From Bradyrhizobium murdochi (lineage in GTDB: Bacteria; Pseudomonadota; Alphaproteobacteria; Rhizobiales; Xanthobacteraceae), in NCBI RefSeq assembly GCF_000472965.1, contig NZ_AXAU01000001.1, positions 124,001 to 188,000 on the forward strand: a stretch of DNA of 64,000 nt, given 5' to 3'. A program made the position numbers and the translations under genes. The notes under the pieces were generated by a model. It was not told the DNA's origin. It saw nothing but the letters and a program-made list of their open reading frames with translations, and ran no database searches. Below are positions 33,937 to 42,703 of this stretch, one piece after another. Position 1 is the first letter of the stretch; each line of letters starts with the position of its first letter.

Positions 33937-34359
33937 TTACCCCAGCGCCGCCATCAGCTTGGTCGCGTTGTCCTCCAGCACCTTCACATCTTCCTTGCGG
34001 CTTGCGGGCGGCAGTAGCGCCACGCCATCGTGGCGCGGCATCACGTGCATGTGCAGGTGGAACACGACTTGCCCGCCCGCGGGCTCGTTGAATTGCTGCA
34101 GGGTGATGCCGTCGGCCTTGAACGCCTTCATGGCGGCGGCGGCGATCTTGTGGGCGGCGCGCGCGACATGGGCGTAATCGTCGGGCGCGATGTCGAGGAT
34201 GTTGCGGGCGGGGACTTTTGGGATCACCAGCGTGTGGCCCGGCGAACGCGGCATGATGTCGAGGAAGGCCAGCACATGGTCGTCCTCATAAACCTTGTGG
34301 CAGGGAAACTCGCCGCGCAAGATTTTTGCGAAGGGGTTGTTGGCGTCGTAGGCGGGCAT
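33937..34359 (-). CDS. HIT family nucleotide hydrolase
   Basis: A 140-residue histidine-triad protein of the HinT/Fhit type that hydrolyses nucleoside phosphoramidates or dinucleoside polyphosphates. The triad is His101, His103 and His105 in HLHMHVMPR. The fold is also marked by FAKILRGEFPCHKVYEDD, DIMPRSPGHTLVIPK and the Asn-Glu-Pro-Ala-Gly-Gly-Gln loop before the triad. Length is normal. The exact substrate is unknown. Confidence 0.93.
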   Translation of the reverse strand: MPAYDANNPFAKILRGEFPCHKVYEDDHVLAFLDIMPRSPGHTLVIPKVPARNILDIAPDDYAHVARAAHKIAAAAMKAFKADGITLQQFNEPAGGQVVFHLHMHVMPRHDGVALLPPASRKEDVKVLEDNATKLMAALG

Positions 34360-34412
34360 GGGCTTCTTCCCTCAAGGTTTGATCTCAAATCTCACGTCGC
34401 CAGCTCAACCGG

Positions 34413-35651
34413 TCAAGTCTCGTCGGCGGCCTTACGGAACGGGCCGGCCTCGGTCAGTTCCCGTCCGACTTCGGCCACATAGGCGCGCTCGCGCTTCAGG
34501 TAGTCTGCGATCGCGCGGCGCAAATCGGGATCGGCGATGAAGTGCGCGGAATAGGTGGTTTGCGGCAGGTAACCGCGGGCCAGCTTGTGCTCGCCCTGCG
34601 CGCCGGCCTCCACGACCTTCAGGCCGCGCTCGATCGCAAAATCGATCGCCTGGTAGTAGCAGACCTCGAAATGCAAGAACGGGTGATGCTCGACGGCGCC
34701 CCAATTGCGGCCGAACAGCGTGTCCGATCCGATGAAATTGATGGCACCCGCAATCCAGCGGCCGTTTCGTTTGGCCATCACCAGGAGCACGTCGCGACTC
34801 ATGCTCTCGCCGATCAGCGAGAAGAATTTCCGCGTGAGATAGGGGCGGCCCCATTTGCGCGAGCCGGTCTCCATATAGAACGCGAAGAACGCATCCCACG
34901 CGTCCTCGGTGATATCGGCTCCAGTCAAGCGGTGGATCGTGATGCCGGCGGCCACCGCCTCGCGCCGCTCGCGCTTGATCGCCTTGCGGTGGCGCGAATT
35001 CAGCGAGGTGAGAAAATCCTCGAAAGTCCCATAGCCCTCGTTGTGCCAGTGAAACTGCTGGTCGTTCCGTTGCAGGAAGCCATGCTGACCCAACAACTTC
35101 GCTTCCGCCTCGCGGGCGAAGGTCACATGCACGGAGGAGGCGTTGGTCGCGTTGCACAGCGCCATTAGCCCGCGCGCCAGCGCCGAGCCGATCTGCTTGC
35201 GGTCGACGCCGTCGCGGATCAGAAGTCGGGGGCCGGTGGCAGGCGTGAACGGCACCGAGACCTGTAGTTTCGGATAATAACGTCCGCCGGCGCGCTCATA
35301 AGCATCCGCCCAGCCGCGGTCGAAGACATATTCGCCTTGCGAATGGGCTTTCAGATAGCAGGGCACGACGCCAACGATCTCGCCGTCGAGCCGTGCCAGC
35401 AGATGCCTGGGACCCCAGCCGGTGCGGGCGCAGGCCGAGCCGGAAGCCTCGGCGGCAGCAAAAAATGCGTGGGAAACGAAGGGGTTATAGGCCGGCTTTG
35501 CAGCGGCGCAGGAGCCGTTCCGTGGAGCCAGCGTGTCCAGGCTTTCGAGGCCGTTCGGGTCGCCCGCCGGATTTGCGCAGGCGTCCCAATCCGCAGCTTT
35601 GATGTCGCTGACGGAGGGGACGGCTTCGAGGGTGATTTCGGATGATGCCAT
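34413..35651 (-). CDS. FemAB-like acyltransferase (DUF482, GNAT superfamily)
   Basis: The 412-residue protein matches the DUF482 family (Pfam FemAB_like), related to peptidyl transferases of peptidoglycan. Features are YNPFVSHAFFAAAEASG, GWGPRHLLARLDGEIVGVVPCY, RYYPKLQVSVPFTPATGPRLL, LNSRHRKAIKRERRE and FGRNWGAVEHHPFLHFEVCYYQAID. Many annotations call it a GNAT N-acetyltransferase. There is no signal peptide, so it is cytoplasmic. Substrate and product are unknown. The 108 bp upstream, before the GDPD stop, is non-coding. Confidence 0.87.
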   Translation of the reverse strand: MASSEITLEAVPSVSDIKAADWDACANPAGDPNGLESLDTLAPRNGSCAAAKPAYNPFVSHAFFAAAEASGSACARTGWGPRHLLARLDGEIVGVVPCYLKAHSQGEYVFDRGWADAYERAGGRYYPKLQVSVPFTPATGPRLLIRDGVDRKQIGSALARGLMALCNATNASSVHVTFAREAEAKLLGQHGFLQRNDQQFHWHNEGYGTFEDFLTSLNSRHRKAIKRERREAVAAGITIHRLTGADITEDAWDAFFAFYMETGSRKWGRPYLTRKFFSLIGESMSRDVLLVMAKRNGRWIAGAINFIGSDTLFGRNWGAVEHHPFLHFEVCYYQAIDFAIERGLKVVEAGAQGEHKLARGYLPQTTYSAHFIADPDLRRAIADYLKRERAYVAEVGRELTEAGPFRKAADET

Positions 35652-35759
35652 CTAGAAATTCAAACCGGTCCCATCATGCGATCAGCCAGCGCGCATGGCG
35701 ACCAACGCCCTGCAAAGATCGTGCATCGGGCAGGCGAGTTCAAGGTGGCGCTGACCGCA

Positions 35760-36512
35760 TCAGGTTCCCGGCAGGAACCCCTCGAAGATCATCTGGTCGG
35801 CGTAGCGCGCCGCCTGCGCACGCTGCTCCGGTGTGCGCACGGTCCAGGCCAACAACGGCAGGCCCAGGACGTTGCGGGCGATCCAGGGCGCGGCCGCGGG
35901 CAGCTCATTCACCCAGTAGGCGACGAAATGCGGCCGGGTGCGAAAAGCGTGACGCAGATGCGTCATGCCGCGGCGCTGTTCCGCTGACGCTTCCGGCCAC
36001 TCCTCGGCGGTATAGTCGTGTTCGGCTACGATGCCGCGGGCGCGGCCAGGGATCAGTTCGCGCAACGCCATCACCTGATCCGGATCGAAGGACATCCCGA
36101 CCGCCGGGCCGTCATAGGAGGCGAGCACCTCCGCCATCCGTTTCACCAGCCGGCGGTCGCCGTCGAAATGGCTTTTCACCTCGATCACCAGCGGCACGCG
36201 GCCGGCGACCAGCGAACAGAGATCGCCGAGCGTCATCATCCGTTCCGGCGTATCCTTGAAATTGACGGCCTTGAGTTCGGCCGCGGTCATACCGAGCAAC
36301 GCGCCCGAACCGTCGGTGAGGCGGCCGAGCGCATTGTCGTGATGGACCATCGCCTCGCCGTCGGACGAAAGCTGGATGTCGCATTCGATGGCGAAATTGC
36401 CGTCGACGGCGGCCTGCGCGGCCGCCGGCATGTTTTCGACGATGCCACGCGAAATATCATGCAGGCCGCGATGAGCGACCGGCCTTGCCGTCAGCCAGTC
36501 CGGCGCGCGCAC
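35760..36512 (-). CDS. Glycerophosphodiester phosphodiesterase
   Basis: A 250-residue cytoplasmic TIM-barrel enzyme that hydrolyses glycerophosphodiesters from phospholipid turnover to glycerol-3-phosphate and an alcohol. The catalytic His-Arg-Gly is in VAHRGLHD, the metal ligands are Glu/Asp in IECDIQLSSDG, and the second His is in MVHHDNALGR. VIEVKSHFDGD provides the later Glu/Lys. Its start is 15 bp after the stop of the RidA gene, so the pair is probably an operon. Confidence 0.93.
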   Translation of the reverse strand: MRAPDWLTARPVAHRGLHDISRGIVENMPAAAQAAVDGNFAIECDIQLSSDGEAMVHHDNALGRLTDGSGALLGMTAAELKAVNFKDTPERMMTLGDLCSLVAGRVPLVIEVKSHFDGDRRLVKRMAEVLASYDGPAVGMSFDPDQVMALRELIPGRARGIVAEHDYTAEEWPEASAEQRRGMTHLRHAFRTRPHFVAYWVNELPAAAPWIARNVLGLPLLAWTVRTPEQRAQAARYADQMIFEGFLPGT

Positions 36513-36527
36513 GAGAGCCGCTCCGCT

Positions 36528-36995
36528 TCAGGACACTTCGAAGATCGCGTCGACCTCGACGGCCGCATCCGAGGGGAGCGAGGCAACGCCGACGGTGGTG
36601 CGGGCGTGCCGGCCCTTGTCGCCAAATGCCGTGACCATCAGATCGGAGGCGCCGTTGAGCACCTTGGGCCCGTCGAGAAAATCAGGCGCGGAATTGATGA
36701 AGCCGCCGAGCCTGACCACGCGCACGACCTTGTCGAGATCGCCGAGCGCCGCCTTGACCTGGGCCAGCAGGTTGACGCCACAGCCCTGCGCTGCAGCGTA
36801 TCCCTGTTCGATCGTGACGCCGGCCCCGAGCTTGCCCTTGGCGATCAGCTTGCCTTCGGCGTCGGCGCAGACCTGGCCGGAGACGAACAGCAGGTTTCCC
36901 GAGCGCACGAAGCCGACATAGTTCGCCATGGGGGTGCGCGGCTCGTTCACGACGATACCTTGTGCCGCCAGCTTCTGTTCGACCGTACCCGCCAT
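36528..36995 (-). CDS. RidA family protein, longer type
   Basis: RidA (YjgF/YER057c/UK114) proteins deaminate reactive enamine/imine intermediates. The 155-residue protein has FVSGQVCADAEGKLI, then YAAAQGCGVNLLAQVKAALGDLDKVVRVVRL and a C-terminal RTTVGVASLPSDAAVEVDAIFEV, which carries the Arg that holds the substrate carboxylate. It is longer than E. coli RidA by an N-terminal extension and a helical insert, as in the YjgH/alphaproteobacterial subgroup. I chose 36995 over 37139 because the extra N terminus is low-quality coding. A second, shorter RidA-like gene lies at 42861. Confidence 0.9.
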   Translation of the reverse strand: MAGTVEQKLAAQGIVVNEPRTPMANYVGFVRSGNLLFVSGQVCADAEGKLIAKGKLGAGVTIEQGYAAAQGCGVNLLAQVKAALGDLDKVVRVVRLGGFINSAPDFLDGPKVLNGASDLMVTAFGDKGRHARTTVGVASLPSDAAVEVDAIFEVS

Positions 36996-37250
36996 GTTTG
37001 CATCCCCGCTTGATGTGACCGTTCCTGACCCGCGGTCAGGCGCGCATTGTTTCGCGCATCGCGCTTTGTCTTGCAAGCGACGGTGGAGCTTCCGCCGTCG
37101 AGCATGGCGATCGAGGCGGATCGTGCCCGGAAATGCCAAAAACGGCGCGCCTCGGCCTCGAATTCTTGCGTTTTCGTGGCGCCGCCCTAGTTGCGGCGCA
37201 ATGGACCCGTCACTAATGTAATCGAATCTCCCTCGAGGAAAAAATAGAAC

Positions 37251-38117
37251 ATGGCTAGCTCGTTCCCGATTCCGGTTCGTGCTTTGGTATTTTCGGCTGC
37301 TGCCAGTTTGCTCTCAGGCTTGACAAGCGGTCCAGCGCTGGCGGGCGCCAGCGGGCCATTTCTCGCCCACCAGGCGCTGTATGAATTGAAGCTGGTCAAG
37401 TCGCGCGGATCCAATGCGATATCGGGTGCGCGCGGGCGCATTCTCTACAATTTTTCAGGCAGCGCTTGCGAGGGCTACACCTCCGAATTTCGCCAGGTGT
37501 CCGAACTCGACAGCGGCGAGGGCAGGCTGACGCTGAGCGATCTTCGCTCGCGTTCCTGGGAAGATGCCGGCGGCAAGAGCTATCGCTTCAAGATCGACAC
37601 CCGCATGAACGATACCGACTCCGCGCCAATCGACGGCGTGGCGGAACGGGTCGGCGACCGCATCACGGTCAAGCTGAAACAGCCGGTTGCGAAGACGTTC
37701 GAGCTCGACGGCAAGGTCGTGTTCCCGACCGAGCAGATCCAGCAGATCATCGCCGCCGCGCGGGCGGGCAAGTCGGTGCTGGAGCTGATGGTCTATGACG
37801 GCTCGGATAATGGCGAGAAGGTCTACAACACGCTGTCGGTGATCGGGAAGCCGATCCCGGGCACCCAAAGCATTGCCACGCCCGATCCCTCGACCGCCAA
37901 CGACCAGATGAAGGCGCTGACCCGCTGGCCCGTGACCGTGAGCTATTACGACCGCGACGCCAAGGCGAAAGACGGCGAGCAGACGCCGGTTTACGCGATG
38001 TCGTTCGAGCTGTTCGAGAACGGCGTCTCCCGCGCGCTGGTACTGGATTACAACGATTTCGTGATTGCGGGCGCGATGGGCCGGTTCGACGTCAGGGATT
38101 CCAAGCCGTGTAAGTGA
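37251..38117 (+). CDS. eipB: Envelope integrity protein EipB (DUF1849)
   Basis: EipB is a periplasmic beta-spiral protein needed for envelope integrity in Brucella. The 288-residue protein has a signal peptide (about 8-31), then HQALYELKLVKSRGS, SGARGRILYNFSGSACEGY, and the DUF1849 strands through YAMSFELFENGVSRALVLDYNDFVIAGAMGRFD. The two cysteines (in GSACEGY near 74 and in the final SKPCK) correspond to the family's conserved disulfide. The last 23 bp of coding sequence recur at 42704-42726, at the far side of the dehydrogenase block. Confidence 0.9.
   Translation: MASSFPIPVRALVFSAAASLLSGLTSGPALAGASGPFLAHQALYELKLVKSRGSNAISGARGRILYNFSGSACEGYTSEFRQVSELDSGEGRLTLSDLRSRSWEDAGGKSYRFKIDTRMNDTDSAPIDGVAERVGDRITVKLKQPVAKTFELDGKVVFPTEQIQQIIAAARAGKSVLELMVYDGSDNGEKVYNTLSVIGKPIPGTQSIATPDPSTANDQMKALTRWPVTVSYYDRDAKAKDGEQTPVYAMSFELFENGVSRALVLDYNDFVIAGAMGRFDVRDSKPCK
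38085..38107 (+). repeat. Direct repeat 1: 3' end of eipB
   Basis: These 23 bp (TTCGACGTCAGG, then GATTCCAAGCC) encode FDVRDSKP of EipB and match 42704-42726 at 22 of 23 positions. The two copies are in the same orientation, 4,619 bp apart, and bracket the dehydrogenase operon and its flanking genes. Confidence 0.85.
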
Positions 38118-38173
38118 CGGCACCCTGGAACGCACCCGGAAATCGCGCGGGCGTCTCACACTTTTGCTTGATG

Positions 38174-38470
38174 TCACCCGCGCGTGAAATCGCCGGGCTT
38201 CAATCCGAGCGCTTTGACAGCCGGCGCCGGAAGCGGCCCCCAAGCCTCGACCCTTTCATTCGGGGCCATCATTGCTGCGATGATTGCCTCGGCCTTTTCC
38301 GGATCCTGTTCAGCCACATAGTAGACCGAGCGAACTGGTGCGCCGCCTCCCAACGGTTCAGTCGTTACGAGGACAACCTGACCATTTGCCATAGCTTGAT
38401 ATACCACTGACGCGGTGTCGTTTCCACGATGGTAAAGGTCGCCCCGCGAGCGCGGTGCAGCAATAGTCAT
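38174..38470 (-). CDS. Small hypothetical protein
   Basis: A 98-residue product from the ATG at 38470. An internal ATG at 38392 would leave 72 residues starting MANGQVVLVTTEPLGGG. The downstream part, VRSVYYVAEQDPEKAEAIIAAMMAPNERVEAWGPLP, then VKALGLKPGDF, has a regular strand-helix-strand pattern and native codon use, so I believe it is real. No ribosome-binding site decides the start. It is convergent with eipB and divergent from the dehydrogenase operon. I do not recognise the family. Confidence 0.6.
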   Translation of the reverse strand: MTIAAPRSRGDLYHRGNDTASVVYQAMANGQVVLVTTEPLGGGAPVRSVYYVAEQDPEKAEAIIAAMMAPNERVEAWGPLPAPAVKALGLKPGDFTRG

Positions 38471-38556
38471 GCGAGATGGGCGCACCCATCTTGTATTGTT
38501 CCGGCCCAGCACCAATTACGAATGGTGGGATGCAGAATCGCTCTGGGAGCGAGGAC

Positions 38557-39657
38557 GTGGCCAGCAAAAAAATGGCAGACGGAGGACTTCCCGTCATCGC
38601 GCGCTTTGAGGTGCGCCACCGCAATTACCTCGCGCCAGACGGCTCGATTAACCGGCCGCTCCCTGCATTCGCCTCCGATGCCAACCTCGTCACCGCGCTC
38701 TATCGAGCGATGCTGCTGCTGCGCAACTTTGACCGGAAAGCTGTCGCATTGCAGCGCACCGGCCGGCTCGGGACCTACGCCGTTTCGCTCGGCCAGGAGG
38801 CGGTATCGGTTGGCGTAGCCAGTGCGATGCGCGAAGAGGACGTTCTGTTGCCCTCCTATCGCGACAATGGCGCGCTGATCTGGCGTGGCGTCAAGCTGGA
38901 GGAGATCCTGCTGTTCTGGGGAGGGGACGAGCGGGGCAATCAATTCTCCGGACCGGTTCAGGATTTTCCGTTTTGTGTTCCCGTGGGATCGCAGGCGCCG
39001 CATGCAGCCGGCGTTGCCTATGCCTTCAAGCTTCGCAAGCAGCCGCGTGTCGCCGTATGCATGTTCGGCGATGGCGCCACTTCGAAGGGTGACGTCTACG
39101 AGGCGATGAATTTTGCCGGCGTGCACAAATTGCCGGTCGTGTTCGTCGCCACCAACAATCAATGGGCCATTTCCGTCCCGTTACGACTACAGACCGGTTG
39201 CGAAACGTTGGCGCAGAAAGCCGTCGCCGCCGGCTTTATCGGCGAGCAGGTGGACGGCAGCGATGTTGTGGCGATGCGCGCCGCGGCCGAAGACGCCATT
39301 GCCGCCGCCCGTGAGGGCCGGGGCCCGCGCTTCATCGAGGCGGTCACCTACCGGCTCGGCGATCATACGACCTCCGATGACGCGTTACGCTATCGTTCGG
39401 CTGACGAAGTCCAGGCCCGTTGGAAAGAGGAGCCGATTGCGCGCCTCAGGAACTATCTCGTGAGCCAAAAAATGTGGAGCAAGGCTGAGGAGGAACGGCT
39501 TGCCGCAGAGTGCCACGAGCGCGTCGAGGCGGCGGTCGAGCGCTACCTGGCAACGGAACCGCGCCGACCCGAAACCATGTTCGATCATCTCTATGCCGAG
39601 CTGCCCGAGACCTACGCCGCGCAGCGCCGCCAACTCGCGGGAGAGGGCGATGCCTGA
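38557..39657 (+). CDS. 2-oxoacid dehydrogenase E1 component, alpha subunit
   Basis: E1alpha/beta decarboxylates a 2-oxoacid with thiamine diphosphate. The 366-residue protein has the ThDP motif GDG...NN: FGDGATSKGDVYEAMNF to VFVATNNQW. Other features are YRAMLLLRNFDRKAVALQRTGR, the phosphorylation-loop-like YRLGDHTTSDD, and a C terminus with MFDHLYAELP. It is closest to pyruvate or branched-chain E1alpha. I chose the GTG at 38557 because GGGAG precedes it; ATGs at 38530 and 38572 are alternatives. It overlaps the next gene by 8 bases. Confidence 0.92.
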   Translation: MASKKMADGGLPVIARFEVRHRNYLAPDGSINRPLPAFASDANLVTALYRAMLLLRNFDRKAVALQRTGRLGTYAVSLGQEAVSVGVASAMREEDVLLPSYRDNGALIWRGVKLEEILLFWGGDERGNQFSGPVQDFPFCVPVGSQAPHAAGVAYAFKLRKQPRVAVCMFGDGATSKGDVYEAMNFAGVHKLPVVFVATNNQWAISVPLRLQTGCETLAQKAVAAGFIGEQVDGSDVVAMRAAAEDAIAAAREGRGPRFIEAVTYRLGDHTTSDDALRYRSADEVQARWKEEPIARLRNYLVSQKMWSKAEEERLAAECHERVEAAVERYLATEPRRPETMFDHLYAELPETYAAQRRQLAGEGDA

Positions 39658-40630
39658 AATGACGTTGGTCGAGGCCGTCAATCTGGCGCTCGCCCGCGCG
39701 ATGGAGGATGACTCTGATGTCGTCGTGCTTGGCGAAGATGTCGGCATCAACGGCGGCGTCTTCCGCGCAACCGTTGGCCTGCAAACGCGCTTCGGTCCGG
39801 AGCGTGTCCTCGACACGCCGCTTGCTGAACTCCTGATCAGCGGGCTCTGTGTCGGCATGGCGGCGCAGGGATTGAAGCCCGTCGGCGAGATCCAGTTCAT
39901 GGGGTTTCTGTATCCCTGCATCGATCAACTGGTGAACCACGCCTCCCGATTCCGCAACCGCACCCAGGGGCGGCTCACCTGCCCAATGGTTCTGCGGACG
40001 CCGCATGGCGCCGGCATTCGCGCGCCGGAGCATCATTCCGAAAGCACCGAGGCGATGCTCGCCCATATCCCAGGCTTACGCGTCGTCATTCCCTCGTCGC
40101 CGGAGCGTGCCTACGGACTACTGCTCGCCGCGATCCGCGATCCCGATCCGGTGGTGTTTCTGGAGCCGACCCGCATCTACCGCGCGGCGAAAGGCGAGGT
40201 GGAAGATAACGGTGAAGCTTTGCCGCTGGATGTCGCCTTTGTCCTGCGGGAGGGCCGCGACGTCACCCTGATCAGTTGGGGGGCGATGCTGAAAGAAACC
40301 ATGGCGGCGGCCGACGCGCTGGCTGCCGACGGCGTCGCCGCCGAGGTCATCGATCTCGCCACGCTCAAGCCTTACGATGAAGCCACGGTGCTCGGTTCGG
40401 TCGCAAAAACAGGGCGGTGTGTCATCGTGCACGAGGCGACACGCACCGGCGGATTCGGAGCCGAGATCGCTGCGCTGATTGCCGAGCGCGCTCTGACCTC
40501 TCTGCTCGCACCCGTGGCCCGCGTCACCGGCTACGACACGATCGTTCCGATGGCGCGGCTCGAGCAACACATGATGCCGTCGGTTGATCGTATCGTCACG
40601 GCCGCGCGCAAAGCATGCCAGTTCAGTTGA
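39650..40630 (+). CDS. 2-oxoacid dehydrogenase E1 component, beta subunit
   Basis: The 326-residue protein has the transketolase-like pyrimidine domain (MTLVEAVNLALARAMEDD, VVVLGEDVGINGGVFRAT, DTPLAELLISGLCVGMA, FMGFLYPCIDQLVNH) and the C-terminal transketolase domain (DVTLISWGAMLKETMAAAD, then EVIDLATLKPYD). It forms the E1 heterotetramer with the upstream alpha subunit, whose stop it overlaps, implying coupled translation. Substrate (pyruvate, acetoin or branched-chain keto acid) cannot be decided. The short C terminus RKACQFS is normal. Confidence 0.93.
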   Translation: MPEMTLVEAVNLALARAMEDDSDVVVLGEDVGINGGVFRATVGLQTRFGPERVLDTPLAELLISGLCVGMAAQGLKPVGEIQFMGFLYPCIDQLVNHASRFRNRTQGRLTCPMVLRTPHGAGIRAPEHHSESTEAMLAHIPGLRVVIPSSPERAYGLLLAAIRDPDPVVFLEPTRIYRAAKGEVEDNGEALPLDVAFVLREGRDVTLISWGAMLKETMAAADALAADGVAAEVIDLATLKPYDEATVLGSVAKTGRCVIVHEATRTGGFGAEIAALIAERALTSLLAPVARVTGYDTIVPMARLEQHMMPSVDRIVTAARKACQFS

Positions 40631-40649
40631 TTGCCAGCGGGTTTATCCC

Positions 40650-41762
40650 ATGCGCCAGTTCGTATTGCCGGATCTGGGAGAGGGCCTCGAAGAGGCCGAG
40701 ATCGTGAACTGGTATGTCAACGAAGGCGATCACGTCGTTACCGATCAGCCACTGGTTTCGGTCGAAACCGACAAAGCCGTCGTCGAGGTGCCGTCACCCT
40801 CGAGCGGACGCGTCCTGCATCTGTTCGGCGCCAAGGGCGATGTAGTGAAGGTCGGCGCGCCGCTTGTCGAGTTTGCCGAAGGCCCCGAGCAAGACACCGG
40901 CACCATTGTCGGCGAACTTGGCGCAGGCGAGCCGCCGCCGGCGGCAGCGGCACCTTCCGGGCCAGCGGCTGGACAGAAAGCCCAGGTGAAAGCCCAAGTG
41001 TTTCCGGCGGTGCGCGCGCTCGCCCGCAAGCTCGATGTCGACATCGATCTGGTCGAAGCCACCGGGCCCGGCGGCACCATCACGCGTGCCGATGTGGAAC
41101 GGGCTGCCAAGGGCTTGTCCCATACCGGACCTGCCGAACCGTTGCGCGGTTTGCGGCGCGCGATGGCTCAGCGCATGACGACGGCGCACGCCGAGATCGT
41201 CCCGGCTGGCGTCACCGACGAGGCCGATATCGACGATTGGCGAACCGGCGAGGACGTGACAATCCGACTGGTGCGCGCCATCGCTGTCGCCTGCAAGACG
41301 GAGCCTTCGCTCAATGCCTGGTACAATTCCGACGCCGGTGAACGGCGTGTGATCGACCGTATCGATCTCGGCATCGCCGTCGACACCGGGGGTGGTCTTA
41401 TAGTTCCTGTGTTGCGCAATGTCGCCGAGCGGGACGTATCTGACCTGCGAACCGGGCTTGACCGGATGCGGGCGGACGCGGTCGCGCGCTCGATACCTCC
41501 GGGAGAACTGCGCGGAGCGACGATTACCCTGTCGAATTTCGGAATGATCGGAGGCCGCTTCGCCAGCCTGATCGTCGTACCGCCACAAGTGGCGATCATA
41601 GGCGCGGGGCGGATTACCCAAGGGGTGGTCGCCTATCGAGGCCAGCCGGCGGTGAGGCGCGTGCTGCCGTTGTCGCTCACCTTCGACCATCGCGTCGTGA
41701 CAGGCGGCGAGGCCGCTCGCTTCCTGGTAGCGCTCAAAGCGGACCTTGAGCAGTTTTCGTGA
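40650..41762 (+). CDS. Dihydrolipoyl acyltransferase E2 component
   Basis: This 370-residue E2 has one lipoyl domain with the modified Lys42 in ETDKAVVEV, a Pro/Ala linker (about 92-110), an E3/E1-binding domain (about 115-152: VFPAVRALARKLDVDIDLVEATGPGGTITRADV) and the trimer-forming catalytic domain (about 165-370). The catalytic His is in TFDHRVVTGGEAA, where the family consensus is HRxxDG; Thr takes the place of the Asp. It lies 19 bp after E1beta. No E3 gene is in the window, so E3 must be shared with another complex. Confidence 0.92.
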   Translation: MRQFVLPDLGEGLEEAEIVNWYVNEGDHVVTDQPLVSVETDKAVVEVPSPSSGRVLHLFGAKGDVVKVGAPLVEFAEGPEQDTGTIVGELGAGEPPPAAAAPSGPAAGQKAQVKAQVFPAVRALARKLDVDIDLVEATGPGGTITRADVERAAKGLSHTGPAEPLRGLRRAMAQRMTTAHAEIVPAGVTDEADIDDWRTGEDVTIRLVRAIAVACKTEPSLNAWYNSDAGERRVIDRIDLGIAVDTGGGLIVPVLRNVAERDVSDLRTGLDRMRADAVARSIPPGELRGATITLSNFGMIGGRFASLIVVPPQVAIIGAGRITQGVVAYRGQPAVRRVLPLSLTFDHRVVTGGEAARFLVALKADLEQFS

Positions 41763-41854
41763 GATAGCCGTGCAGGGCTCCACGAGCGCCGATCTATGGA
41801 CGGCCGTGAACAGCCAGGAGGTTCGGTTAAACCCGACAACCAGGGAGAGCCAGC

Positions 41855-42148
41855 ATGGTAACTTACGTCGTGCTTGCCAACTTCACCGATCAGGGAATCC
41901 GGAGCGCGAAGGACTCGCCGAAGCGGGCAGAGGCTTTCAAGAAAATGGCCGAGACCTTCGGAATTACGGTAAAGGAGCTGTTCTGGACGCAGGGACGCTA
42001 CGACATTGTGACGATCATCGATGCGCCGGATGAATTTTCCGCCATGACGCTTAGCTTGAGCCTCGGCGCCTTGGGCAATGTTCGCACCGAGTCGTTGCGA
42101 GCCTTCTCGGTGGACGACATGGCCAAGGTCATCGGCAAGATGCTCTGA
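41855..42148 (+). CDS. GYD-domain protein
   Basis: A 97-residue protein with the GYD-domain pattern: MVTYVVLANFTDQGIRSAKDSPKR, then FGITVKELFWTQGRYDIVTIIDAPDE and LSLGALGNVRTESLRAFSVDDMAKVIGKM. GRYD stands where GYD names the family. These are small dimeric alpha+beta proteins of unknown role, resembling antibiotic-biosynthesis monooxygenase-type folds. GGGAGA precedes the ATG. It follows the E2 gene by 92 bp on the same strand. Confidence 0.88.
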   Translation: MVTYVVLANFTDQGIRSAKDSPKRAEAFKKMAETFGITVKELFWTQGRYDIVTIIDAPDEFSAMTLSLSLGALGNVRTESLRAFSVDDMAKVIGKML

Positions 42149-42219
42149 CAACCGCTGCGCAAGTCGACCGTCTTCTGAAGCCGAGGGCTGGCTTTGCCGT
42201 CATGCCATCACGATCTGCG

Positions 42220-42567
42220 TCAGGGACTTGGCGACTTCTGCTCGACTTCCTGAGCAGGGGGCTGCTCCGAAAGTGCCGCTTGGCGGTCATACTCCTCAGG
42301 TTCGAACTGTTCCTTGAAGATCCCTCGCAGCAACCGCCAGAGTTCGCGGTGACCAGCGGTTTGACCGCCCTGCGTCAGATACTCCGCGATGTCCATTACG
42401 TCTGTTCGATAGTCCGCCGCGCCGCGGATACGCGAATCCAGGTAGCTCCACTCATGTTCGACGTACAAGCGCTTGGTGTCGGTGTCGAAGACCAGGTTCC
42501 AAAAATCCAACTCCGTGATTTCCGGGCCTTTGACCTGCCGATGTAACTCCCGTTTTAAAAAGGCCAT
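42220..42567 (-). CDS. Hypothetical protein within the dehydrogenase block
   Basis: The 115-residue product has AAGGAG six bases before the ATG at 42567. It begins MAFLKRELHRQVKGPEITE and has a charged, tryptophan-containing core, FWNLVFDTDTKRLYVEHEWSYLDSR, then MDIAEYLTQGGQTAGHRELWRLLRGIFKEQ. The C terminus is Gln/Pro/Glu-rich. Codon use is native. I recall similar small proteins annotated only as hypothetical in Bradyrhizobium. It is convergent with the GYD gene. Confidence 0.7.
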   Translation of the reverse strand: MAFLKRELHRQVKGPEITELDFWNLVFDTDTKRLYVEHEWSYLDSRIRGAADYRTDVMDIAEYLTQGGQTAGHRELWRLLRGIFKEQFEPEEYDRQAALSEQPPAQEVEQKSPSP

Positions 42568-42703
42568 GTTCCGCTCCTTCCGCGTAGGGTTTCGTGGACG
42601 CATCCCGACCTACGGGCCCTACAAGTTGGAGACTTGATAGAAATCTGATCATTCCTTGCCGGTTCAAGCCCGTTAGTTGGTATTTTCCTTGAGGGTGGGG
42701 CAA

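Noticed and set aside
42655..42690. A GGTTCAAG string resembling a tRNA T-arm
   Set aside because: No acceptor stem, anticodon arm or D-arm can be placed at the right distances on either strand.
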